6,639 bases of DNA, taken from the NCBI GenBank assembly GCA_005798965.1, contig SYIB01000178.1, positions 1 through 6,639 of the forward strand, given 5' to 3'. This DNA is from Planctomycetia bacterium (lineage in GTDB: Bacteria > Planctomycetota > Phycisphaerae > Phycisphaerales > SM1A02). The translations under genes were made by a program, and so were the position numbers. Within the stretch, counting starts at the first letter, position 1. Every line of letters starts with the position of its first letter. Shown one piece after another: positions 1 to 5,942 of the stretch. A model generated the notes under the pieces. The model did no database searches, was not told where the DNA came from, and saw nothing but the letters and a program-made list of their open reading frames with translations.

Positions 1-910
1 CCACTGCTCGATCGCCGGTGGGCTGCACCTGGCGATCGAGGAAGCGGTACGGCTGGGCCTTGACTGCCTGCAGGTCTTCACCAAGAACCAGCGGCAGTGG
101 GCGTCGAAGCCTCTGCAGCAGGCAGAGATCCTGGCGTGGATTCGTGCACTCGCCGCTGCAGGCTGGGATGGATCGCGGGTGGTCAGCCACAACTCATACC
201 TCGTGAATCTCGCGAGTCCCGACGCGAATGCCCGTGCACGGTCGATCGCCCTGCAGCGCGACGAGACGGAGCGATGCGAAGCGCTTGGCATTCCAGTGTG
301 CGTGATGCACCCCGGGGCGCATCTGGGGACGCCGCGCAAGCCTCGCGAACCCAACCGGCTCGGGGAACCGCCATCCGCCGATGAGGTCGAGGGCTTGCGC
401 CGCATTGCCGCCTCGCTCGATGAACTGCACCGGCAGCTCAAGGGGTTCCGCACCATCACGCTGCTCGAGACGACCGTCGGGTCCGGCACGAACCTCGGCT
501 ACGACTTCAGCCACCTCAAGGTGATCCGTGAACTCGTGCGCGCTCCCGAGCGCGTGGGCTTCTGCATCGATACGTGCCACATCGTGGCGGCCGGCCACGA
601 CTGCTCCACGCCGTCCCGCGCGAAGGCCGTGCTCGAGCGCTTTGATGCCGAGTGCGGACTTGAGCATGTGCACGCCGTGCACGTCAACGACAGCATCGGT
701 GCATGCGGTTCGCGGTTGGACCGGCATGAGCACATTGGGCATGGTGCCTGCGGGGAGTCATGCTTCCGCACGGTGTTGCGGCACCCGAAGCTGCTGGGTC
801 GCCCCATGATCCTCGAGACTGCCAAGGAGGATGGCCCCGGCGGTGCATCGTGGGATATCGTCAACGCGCGCGAACTCCGCCGCCTGGCTGGAGCGCGCAC
901 GGCGCGATGA
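1..910 (+). CDS. nfo: Endonuclease IV (AP endonuclease), 5'-partial
   Basis: Zn-dependent AP endonuclease of base-excision repair; it cuts DNA 5' of abasic sites and trims blocked 3' ends in the cytoplasm. The frame is open from base 2 (302 residues) and lacks only about six N-terminal residues, because its first His aligns with His7 of the E. coli protein. All nine metal ligands of E. coli Nfo are present with matching spacing (fragment numbering): H63 in SHNSYL, H103 in HPGAHLG, E156 in LLETT, D190 and H193 in CIDTCH, H227 in HVNDS, D240 and H242 in DRHEH, and E272 in LETAKED. The TIM-barrel family signatures GGLHLAIEEA and QVFTKNQRQW are at the start. The start codon and promoter lie outside the window. 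The stop codon overlaps the ATG of the downstream lipoprotein gene. The identification is firm; the E. coli ligand numbering is from memory. Confidence 0.97.
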   Translation, partial: HCSIAGGLHLAIEEAVRLGLDCLQVFTKNQRQWASKPLQQAEILAWIRALAAAGWDGSRVVSHNSYLVNLASPDANARARSIALQRDETERCEALGIPVCVMHPGAHLGTPRKPREPNRLGEPPSADEVEGLRRIAASLDELHRQLKGFRTITLLETTVGSGTNLGYDFSHLKVIRELVRAPERVGFCIDTCHIVAAGHDCSTPSRAKAVLERFDAECGLEHVHAVHVNDSIGACGSRLDRHEHIGHGACGESCFRTVLRHPKLLGRPMILETAKEDGPGGASWDIVNARELRRLAGARTAR

Positions 911-1752
911 ACCCTTTGCGACTGGCCATCTTCCCTGCAGTGCCTCGGGCCACGCGCCTGGCCTCGACCTTGGTGTTGATCGTGGTTTCGGGTTGCCGAG
1001 ACTGGTCGAAGCCAGTGATCCCGCAGGACCCTGAGCTTGCTGCGTTGGCCGAGAATGCCGCTCCACCGACTCGCGAAGAGTTGCATGCAAGCGCCACGGT
1101 GCAGTCGAAGCGGGGCGATGCTCGTGCGGCCCTCCGATCGTTGCAGCGTTCGCTCGCCATGAACCCGGCTGATCCGCAGACCGAGTTGCTCATGGCTCGT
1201 GAGTACTTGGCGCTGGGCGAGCGCGAGAGTGCACTGGAGTACGCCACGCTCTCGTCGCTGCACGATGGATCGCCCGCGCATGCAGCGTTGTGCGCTCCGA
1301 TCCTGGTCGCTGCGGGTGCACCGCAGCATGCGGCGCGTCTGCTCGAAGCGGCGGTTCCTGGCGCCACGGAGGCCACGATGCGGACCACGCTGCTGCAGGA
1401 ACTGGTGTCAGCACGGAGTGCGGCGGGTGAACACGATGGTTCGCTCGCGGCAGCCCGCGACCTGCTCGCGGTGGCGCCTGGTGCCGCGAGCCAAGCGATC
1501 CTCGGCGATGCGCTCCTTCGCGCTGGCCGGTTCGCTGACGCCGAGGACGCCTTCCGTGCTGGAACAACCGTAGATCCCAATTCGATAGTGTGCTGGAACG
1601 GCTTGGGAACAGCGGCGCTCAATCGATGGCTGGCGAGCGGCAAGGTCGACCAGTCCGCCCGCGCACACGCGGTGGCAGCCTTCGAAGCCAGTCTCGCGAT
1701 CGATGCCGAGCAGCCGAAGGTCGTGCGGCTCATGGCGTCGCATGGCCTCTGA
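907..1752 (+). CDS. TPR-repeat lipoprotein, unknown function
   Basis: A 281-residue protein. The start is the ATG in the ATGA overlap with nfo; reading further upstream in this frame would bury 147 bases in the nfo coding region and spoil the signal. Residues 1-30 form a lipoprotein signal: basic start (MNPLRL), hydrophobic stretch around residues 18-27 and lipobox V-S-G-C with Cys30 as the lipidated residue. The mature part is Ala/Leu-rich helical hairpins of TPR type, clearest at about 60-90 (GDARAALRSLQRSLAMNP), 91-122 (YLALGERESALEYA), 160-192 (AGEHDGSLAAARDLLAVAP), 195-225 (GDALLRAGRFADAEDAF, then VDP) and 228-270. TPR proteins are scaffolds for protein contacts, so this one probably assembles partners at the membrane; no enzymatic motif is visible. 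Only a weak GGAG lies about 13 bases upstream, so translation is probably coupled to nfo. No specific family was recognised. Confidence 0.85.
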   Translation: MNPLRLAIFPAVPRATRLASTLVLIVVSGCRDWSKPVIPQDPELAALAENAAPPTREELHASATVQSKRGDARAALRSLQRSLAMNPADPQTELLMAREYLALGERESALEYATLSSLHDGSPAHAALCAPILVAAGAPQHAARLLEAAVPGATEATMRTTLLQELVSARSAAGEHDGSLAAARDLLAVAPGAASQAILGDALLRAGRFADAEDAFRAGTTVDPNSIVCWNGLGTAALNRWLASGKVDQSARAHAVAAFEASLAIDAEQPKVVRLMASHGL

Positions 1753-1757
1753 GGGCC

Positions 1758-1781
1758 GCCCGTCACGACGGACCGGGCTTT
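1758..1781 (+). terminator. Weak candidate terminator hairpin after the TPR gene
   Basis: GCCCG (1758-1762) pairs with CGGGC (1774-1778), followed by TTT. It starts six bases after the TPR stop codon, which is the expected place. The stem is only 5 bp, the loop is 11 bases and the T run is short, so in GC-rich DNA this may be chance. Confidence 0.2.
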
Positions 1782-1931
1782 CCAGATCGATGCGGGTCCA
1801 AGTCGTGCATCGAGTTCAGACTCACGTCCGTCGTACCACGCAGATATCCGTGCAGTCCCTCAGACTCATGCGGGTTGCGGTGGAGGGGGATGACCAAGCG
1901 CTCCTGCATGGCGCGTGACGTGGTGACTTCC

Positions 1932-1937
1932 TACGAT
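1932..1937 (+). promoter_or_regulatory. Candidate -10 element for leaderless queF
   Basis: TACGAT matches the bacterial -10 consensus at 4 of 6 positions, including both A/T ends. It ends seven bases before the A of the queF ATG (1945), so transcription would be expected to start at or next to that ATG. No convincing -35 hexamer lies 16-18 bases upstream (the sequence there is near TGGCGC). The placement, with no Shine-Dalgarno site between, is the main argument. This is an inference only. Confidence 0.25.
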
Positions 1938-1944
1938 TGCCTCC

Positions 1945-2313
1945 ATGCCTGACACCAGCCTGCTTGAGTGCTTTGCGTCGCCGTCCGTCGTGCCGTTCGT
2001 GATCGAGCATGTGAGCGAGGAGTTCACGTCAGTCTGCCCCAAGACCGGCCATCCTGACTTTGGCAACGTCACGCTGCGCTATGTGCCGGGCGACCGATGC
2101 GTGGAGCTGAAGAGCCTCAAGCTCTACTACCAGAGCTTCCGGAACGAGGGCATCTTTTACGAGGCCGTCACCAACACGATCCGAGATCATCTCGCGGCTG
2201 CCATGAAGCCCCAGTGGATGCAGGTCATCACGGACTGGAAGGGCCGCGGTGGGATCCGAAGCCGGATCGTTGCCTCGCATGGACCCGTTCCCTCTGAGTG
2301 GGCTCGCGGCTGA
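1945..2313 (+). CDS. queF: NADPH-dependent 7-cyano-7-deazaguanine (preQ0) reductase, type I
   Basis: QueF reduces the nitrile of preQ0 to the amine preQ1, the base later inserted into tRNA on the way to queuosine. The protein is complete at 122 residues, the compact unimodular (type I) form of the tunnel fold. Nucleophile Cys31 (FTSVCPKTG), Asp38 (HPDFG) and Glu73 (FYEAV) match Cys55, Asp62 and Glu97 of the B. subtilis enzyme with identical spacing. The QueF signature E-L-K-S-L-K-L-Y is at 54-61, followed by SFRNEGIF. The start is forced: an in-frame TGA lies at 1924-1926 and no other ATG, GTG or TTG intervenes. No GGAG-like site precedes it. No other queuosine gene is in the window, so it stands apart from a que cluster. 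Tyr72 takes the place of B. subtilis His96. Confidence 0.95.
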   Translation: MPDTSLLECFASPSVVPFVIEHVSEEFTSVCPKTGHPDFGNVTLRYVPGDRCVELKSLKLYYQSFRNEGIFYEAVTNTIRDHLAAAMKPQWMQVITDWKGRGGIRSRIVASHGPVPSEWARG

Positions 2314-2337
2314 GCGTTCATGATCATGGCCGCGCTC
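2312..2337 (+). repeat. Palindrome CATGATCATG inside a short inverted repeat
   Basis: The perfect 10-base palindrome CATGATCATG (2319-2328) is flanked by GAGCG (2312-2316) and CGCTC (2333-2337), so the whole stretch can fold into an interrupted hairpin starting on the queF stop codon. No T run follows, so an intrinsic terminator is not indicated. It could be a protein-binding site, an RNA-end structure, or chance. Confidence 0.3.
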
Positions 2338-2526
2338 GTCCGGAGCGACCGAGCGGCGACGAGCCTGAGTTCTGCCGCACGTCTGCGCCGCAAGGATCCG
2401 AGGAAGCGCAAGGACGAGTGCGAGCCCCCGGGCGTGTACGCGATCCTGCAGGCAACCCCTCGTCCAGATCACTCCGAAGTCACGTTCGGGGTCAAGATTG
2501 CAGGATCAGCGTCACGGGAAATCTGA
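2320..2526 (+). CDS. Doubtful small ORF, 68 residues
   Basis: It opens six bases after the queF stop in the same frame and fills most of the gap before the large secreted-protein gene. The product is basic in the middle (RLRRKDPRKRKDE) and has no domain, signal peptide or membrane segment I recognise. By hand count about 74% of third codon positions are G or C, higher over the first two thirds, which is coding-like. However, no ribosome-binding site precedes the ATG, and random GC-rich sequence gives ORFs of this size. It could be a real small gene, the remnant of a gene, or chance; chance is the most likely. Confidence 0.2.
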   Translation: MIMAALVRSDRAATSLSSAARLRRKDPRKRKDECEPPGVYAILQATPRPDHSEVTFGVKIAGSASREI

Positions 2527-2594
2527 ACCGAATTGGGTCGGCTGTTGGTGGCAGTCGAATTCTCATGCCGTAGCCTGCGCAGGTCCGGCGATCC

Positions 2595-2600
2595 AGGAGG
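2595..2600 (+). promoter_or_regulatory. Strong ribosome-binding site that fixes the start of the 897-residue protein
   Basis: A perfect AGGAGG lies five bases before the ATG at 2606. It is the best Shine-Dalgarno match among the starts in this window. It favours 2606 over the in-frame ATG at 2498, which would place a non-signal-like peptide ahead of the hydrophobic signal sequence. Confidence 0.85.
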
Positions 2601-2605
2601 TCATC

Positions 2606-5299
2606 ATGATCCAGAACCTGTCCCGTATGGCGTGGGCTGTCGTGCTCGCGCTGCTCTTCGTGCCGGCCGTGGCGTCGGCTTCGGCGCAGTCCCAGTTCCC
2701 CACGGCGCTCACCTCGACTGAGTTCGAGGCGCTCCTGCCGCGGATCGGTGTGCCCGATGCGCAGCGCGCGGCCGCCATGGCCGAGTATGACCGCTACCAG
2801 CGCGTGACCAGTGAGCTCCGCTCCGGGGCCATTGAGCGCTACTTCAAGGACCAGCCCGAGGGCGGCATGGCCTTCGGCATGGGCAACGATGAACGTCCGG
2901 CCGACGAGGTGCGCAACCAGGTGCGGACCTATCGCAGTCTCCTTGCCCAGTGGGACACGCTTGAGAACGCACTGATCGACTCACTGGTGGCGCTCGGTGC
3001 CGATGGGACAAAGCTGGACCGCGCGCGTCGTTCCCTCGAACTGCGTCGCATCGAGCAGTCCACGTCTGATGCCTTCATGACGCGGGTCGGCAGCCTGTCC
3101 GATCTCTGGTCGATCGCAGAGCGCTCGACCAAGGATCTCGATCCCTCGCAGCTCAAGCAGATCGAGGATCGCATCGGTGCCCGAGAAGCCGAGTACGTCG
3201 ATGCCGTCCGCGCCATCCGTACCGCCGCCCTTGAGCAACCCGAGCGGCTGATCGAACTCCGCGCCAAGGCGGTGGCTGATCACCCGCGCCCTTCGGCCGA
3301 AGCCATGCAGCAGCAGATGGAACGGGCGCAGGAGCAGGGGGCCGAGATGGATCCCGATGAATTTTCCAAGGGTTTCGAAGCCCACTTCCGTGCGATGGCT
3401 GGCGCGTTCCAGCGGTCCCGTGAGCCGGTGCAGGCCGCGCGCACCCGTGCTACGCGCCTCGGTGCATCAATCCTCAGCGATGCCTTTCAGGGCATCCCGC
3501 AGCCGCGAGGCGCTGCAGCGTGGCTCGCGTTGATCCGTGCCAGCGGCATGGGTGGTATGGGTGGCATGGGTATCGACGATGGTGGGGTGATCCGCTTGGT
3601 CGAGTCCAAGGCAGCCAACGCCCCGCTCACCCCCGAGCAAGATCAGGCCATTGCTGCTGCGTTCGCCGCGTGGCAGGCATCGGTGCTCGGCGCGCTCAAC
3701 GATCAGGGCCCGATGGCCTTCCTGGGCGATGACTCAGAGAACATCCAAGAAGTCTTCCGCAAGCGTGTCGAGGAAGCGCACGTCCGCACATCTGCGCTGA
3801 AGACCGGAGTCCGTGCTGCTTTCGGCCTTCCGCCTGAGCCTGAGCCCAAGCAGATCGCACAGGATGCGCCCGATGATGGTGCGGTGCCAGGCGATGGCGG
3901 TGAGCCCGTTGGCGTCACCGTTGAAGTGGGTGTGGCGATTGCCGCCGGTGCTGGTGACGACGGCGCCGTCGTCGCCGGTGGTGATGTCGTCATGCTCGAC
4001 ATGTCGGGTGAGGGGCTCGAGGGCTTGCTCGCCGGCCAGGCCATGCTCGGGCAGGGGGACGTTCGCCCCACGATCCAGCCCATCACGAAGCAGGAACTCC
4101 GAGAATTGTTGGCGGTCTGTGGCTCGTCCGAGTCGGTGAAGCCGGTCGTGGCGCAGTTGCATGCGGATTACCTCGAGGTGGCTTCGGTGGTGAAGGACCA
4201 GTTCGATGCCGCACCAAGTGCACAGATGTCCTTTGGGCCTCGTGGCGCCACGTCGCCGACCAAGGAGGACATCGCTGCCAAGTACGAAGCCGTTCGAACC
4301 GCAGTCGGTGCCATGCAGCGTGCCGATGCAGACTTCTTCACCGATCTCGCCGCGGTGATCGATGAGGCTTGTGTTCGCCAGCAGGCCCAGTTCCGCGAGC
4401 GCACCCTGACGCGGGCCGGCGCGGGTGGGGCGGGCAGTGGCATGGTCCTCGGCATGGTCAACGGCAATCGTGCTGGTCCCTTTGTCGATCCCGAATCGGT
4501 CATCCGTGCTGCGGTCACCAATGGCGACGTCGATGCCGCCGCGGCCACCACGCTGCGCGAGCATGTGTCGACGCAGGGCCACGAGCCGATCCTTGCAGCA
4601 CTCAAGAACCAGTTTGAGGTCACGATGTCCAAGGGGCGCGAGCTGGCGCTCCTTGAGGCTGATCTCTTCAAGTCCGCGGCCAATGGCGAGGGGGGTGGGT
4701 CCATGACCATCGATGATTCGGCCACCCAGCGTCTTCAGGAAGCGGGAGAGGCCATGGGCAACGCGAGCAGCGAAACTGCCGACCGCGCACGACAGGTGCT
4801 CGATGCCCTGCCTGCGCTCCTCAAGGAGCCGCAGCGCCCGGGCTTCCTGCGCGCGGCTGATGTGGTTCGCTACCCCGACACCTTCAAGGATCCCACGGAT
4901 ATGGGGCCCATGTTTGCCAAGGCGCTCGCGCTTGAGGGCCTCGACACGGCCGCCGTGAGCGCCATCACGGGGCAGCGCGCCGAGTACCTCTTGGCCTATG
5001 CCAAGCTGCGTGACCAGCTCGTCGAGGTGCGACCCAAGACCACCATGCCTGCCTTCAGTGGTGCCGATGCAGCGGGGCCCGATGACTTCCAGGCCCGCAT
5101 GAATGCGTCGCAGGCAGCACAGCGCCAGCTCAAGCAGCTCAAGACCGATCGCGATGAACTGAATCGGCGCACCATGCGCCAACTCCAGTCGGCGCTCGGC
5201 GAAGAGCGTGCGAAGGCCATCGGTGATCTGCCCGCGCAGCGCAAAGGCCGCGGACTCTCGATCCCCGGCCTTGAGGGCGTGCAGATCACGGTCCCGTGA
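2606..5299 (+). CDS. Large secreted alpha-helical repeat protein, unknown function
   Basis: An 897-residue protein. Residues 1-27 are a Sec signal peptide: R7 in the N-region, hydrophobic AWAVVLALLFVP, and an A-S-A cleavage site before Gln28. No later membrane segment or sorting signal is visible, so it is probably periplasmic or released. The mature protein is mostly charged amphipathic helix in two halves, about 31-408 and 493-875, joined by a Gly/Asp/Val-rich linker at 410-487. The halves look duplicated: L-T-x2-E-x3-L-L-x3-G-x15-Y-x2-V at 35-67 recurs without gaps at 493-525. Further units begin near 178 (LDPSQ), 341 (LTPEQ), 642 and 779. Gly/Met/Phe loops recur, for example GGMAFGMG (86-93), GMGGMGGMG (314-322) and GPMAFLGDD (368-376). 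There are only two cysteines, C505 and C589. The LTxxQ-like motifs recall Spy/CpxP periplasmic proteins, but the length and architecture differ, so no function is assigned. Its 3' end overlaps convergent rlmE by 14 bases. Confidence 0.9.
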   Translation: MIQNLSRMAWAVVLALLFVPAVASASAQSQFPTALTSTEFEALLPRIGVPDAQRAAAMAEYDRYQRVTSELRSGAIERYFKDQPEGGMAFGMGNDERPADEVRNQVRTYRSLLAQWDTLENALIDSLVALGADGTKLDRARRSLELRRIEQSTSDAFMTRVGSLSDLWSIAERSTKDLDPSQLKQIEDRIGAREAEYVDAVRAIRTAALEQPERLIELRAKAVADHPRPSAEAMQQQMERAQEQGAEMDPDEFSKGFEAHFRAMAGAFQRSREPVQAARTRATRLGASILSDAFQGIPQPRGAAAWLALIRASGMGGMGGMGIDDGGVIRLVESKAANAPLTPEQDQAIAAAFAAWQASVLGALNDQGPMAFLGDDSENIQEVFRKRVEEAHVRTSALKTGVRAAFGLPPEPEPKQIAQDAPDDGAVPGDGGEPVGVTVEVGVAIAAGAGDDGAVVAGGDVVMLDMSGEGLEGLLAGQAMLGQGDVRPTIQPITKQELRELLAVCGSSESVKPVVAQLHADYLEVASVVKDQFDAAPSAQMSFGPRGATSPTKEDIAAKYEAVRTAVGAMQRADADFFTDLAAVIDEACVRQQAQFRERTLTRAGAGGAGSGMVLGMVNGNRAGPFVDPESVIRAAVTNGDVDAAAATTLREHVSTQGHEPILAALKNQFEVTMSKGRELALLEADLFKSAANGEGGGSMTIDDSATQRLQEAGEAMGNASSETADRARQVLDALPALLKEPQRPGFLRAADVVRYPDTFKDPTDMGPMFAKALALEGLDTAAVSAITGQRAEYLLAYAKLRDQLVEVRPKTTMPAFSGADAAGPDDFQARMNASQAAQRQLKQLKTDRDELNRRTMRQLQSALGEERAKAIGDLPAQRKGRGLSIPGLEGVQITVP
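2708..2995 (+). repeat. Protein-level repeat unit A1 of the secreted protein
   Basis: Residues 35-130. It begins LTSTEF, has Leu43-Leu44, Gly48, Tyr64 and Val67 at the positions shared with the unit at 4082-4369, then a Gly/Met loop (86-94) and a second helix pair ending in ALIDSLVAL. The repeat is visible in the protein, not as DNA identity. Confidence 0.6.
3545..3571 (+). repeat. Three tandem 9-base repeats encoding Gly-Met-Gly
   Basis: Three consecutive copies of GG(C/T)ATGGGT (3545-3553, 3554-3562, 3563-3571) encode GMGGMGGMG, residues 314-322 of the secreted protein. It lies in a loop between predicted helices. Such an in-frame repeat can gain or lose copies by slippage without breaking the gene. 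Confidence 0.85.
4082..4369 (+). repeat. Protein-level repeat unit B1 of the secreted protein
   Basis: Residues 493-588. It begins ITKQEL and aligns without gaps to unit A1 at an offset of 458 residues for at least 33 positions (Thr494, Glu497, Leu501-Leu502, Gly506, Tyr522, Val525). It then has its own Met/Phe loop (AQMSFG, 539-544) and a helix pair. It carries both cysteines of the protein, C505 and C589. Confidence 0.6.
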
Positions 5300-5942
5300 T
5301 GGGGTCATCGCCCCAGCCGCGGGGCTTGGCCTTCGCCGACTTGGCATCACCGTCGGCTGCCGGGCCCTTGTAGCCCTTGCAGGTCACGAACATTTCCACG
5401 CTCTCGGCGCGGCTTGACTTGGGCTTGAAGCCCTTGCTCTCGGCGAAGAGCGTTGCGCAGCGCTTGAGCAGCGCGGGGTACTCGCCGCCTTCGTAGACCT
5501 TCATGGTCGCGTGACCGCCCTTGCGCAGCCAGCGGGGGAATCGGTCCAACAATTCGTTGCACAGGTTCACGCTGCGGATCGAGTCGCCGAACGGGTCGCC
5601 GCTCGTGTCTGGCCCCATGTCGCTGATCACCACATCGAAGGGCACGCCCCCGAAGTGCTCGGGTGCCAGATCCATCAGGTCGGCCTGGAGCAACGTCACC
5701 TGCTGCGGCAAGCCGCGCGGATCGATCGCCTTCAGATCAACGGCAACCACCGCTCCCCGAGGGCCGACTCGCTCGGCCGCCACCTGCGTCCACGAGCCGG
5801 GTGCCGCCCCCATGTCGAGCACACGATCACCCTTGCGGATCAGCTTCTTCCGGTCGTCGATCTCGATCAGCTTGAACGCGCTGCGCGCCCGGAAGCCTTG
5901 CTCCTTGGCAAGTCGGAAGAAATGGTCCTGGACGTCCTTCAT
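5286..5942 (-). CDS. rlmE: 23S rRNA 2'-O-ribose methyltransferase RlmE (RrmJ/FtsJ)
   Basis: A SAM-dependent Rossmann methyltransferase. The family enzyme methylates the ribose of U2552 (E. coli numbering) in the A-loop of 23S rRNA late in 50S assembly. The protein has 218 residues. The SAM-binding motif is D43-MGAAPGSW; the K-D-K-E catalytic tetrad is K24 (RSAFKL), D108 (ISDMGPD), K148 (TMKVYEG) and E183 (ESVEMF), with the last three spaced exactly as E. coli D124, K164 and E199. Its N-terminus is about 14 residues shorter than in E. coli. The C-terminal tail after about residue 192 is Lys/Ala/Gly-rich and probably disordered. A GGTGA lies a few bases upstream of the start. The start overlaps the esterase stop by ATGA, implying one transcript; the 3' end overlaps the convergent secreted-protein gene by 14 bases. 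Confidence 0.95.
   Translation of the reverse strand: MKDVQDHFFRLAKEQGFRARSAFKLIEIDDRKKLIRKGDRVLDMGAAPGSWTQVAAERVGPRGAVVAVDLKAIDPRGLPQQVTLLQADLMDLAPEHFGGVPFDVVISDMGPDTSGDPFGDSIRSVNLCNELLDRFPRWLRKGGHATMKVYEGGEYPALLKRCATLFAESKGFKPKSSRAESVEMFVTCKGYKGPAADGDAKSAKAKPRGWGDDPITGP
5310..5325. other. GC hairpin just past the convergent stop codons
   Basis: GCCCC (5310-5314) and GGGGC (5321-5325) form a 5-bp stem with a 6-base loop, 11 bases after the stop of the plus-strand gene and inside the last codons of rlmE. GGGG at 5301-5304 can pair with the same CCCC instead, so two exclusive hairpins are possible. No adequate T run follows on either strand, so intrinsic termination is doubtful. Confidence 0.25.

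Noticed and set aside
760..906. Upstream in-frame ATG for the TPR lipoprotein
   Set aside because: It would add 49 residues read from inside nfo coding sequence and bury the lipoprotein signal. The ATGA-overlap start at 907 explains the lipobox.
1811..1822. tRNA T-arm-like GAGTTCAGACTC
   Set aside because: It is a 4-bp hairpin only; no acceptor, D or anticodon arms are found at the right distances.
1837..1852. Imperfect palindrome CACGCAGATATCCGTG in the gap before queF
   Set aside because: The symmetric match is limited to the outer four bases and a few inner ones; this is expected by chance and not tied to a promoter.
1753..1944. preQ1 riboswitch ahead of queF
   Set aside because: I could not find the short C-rich loop and A-rich tail of the preQ1-I class or a comparable pseudoknot, and the start appears to lack a leader.
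1590..1952. 120-codon plus-strand frame across the end of the TPR gene and the following gap
   Set aside because: Half of it lies inside the TPR gene in another frame, and its Arg/Ser-rich product has no recognisable features.
2548..2564. Sigma-54-like TGGCA element upstream of the secreted-protein gene
   Set aside because: The -24-like half is present but the required GC of the -12 element is missing (TTCT instead of TTGC).
2498..2605. Upstream in-frame ATG extending the secreted protein by 36 residues
   Set aside because: The extension is not signal-like and has no ribosome-binding site, while AGGAGG sits five bases before the ATG at 2606, directly ahead of a proper signal peptide.
3734..5350. 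538-codon open frame on the minus strand opposite the secreted-protein gene
   Set aside because: It is antisense to a gene with a signal peptide, a strong ribosome-binding site and internal repeats. Its product is a His/Arg/Gly-rich mixture with no domain, typical of the opposite strand of GC-rich coding DNA.
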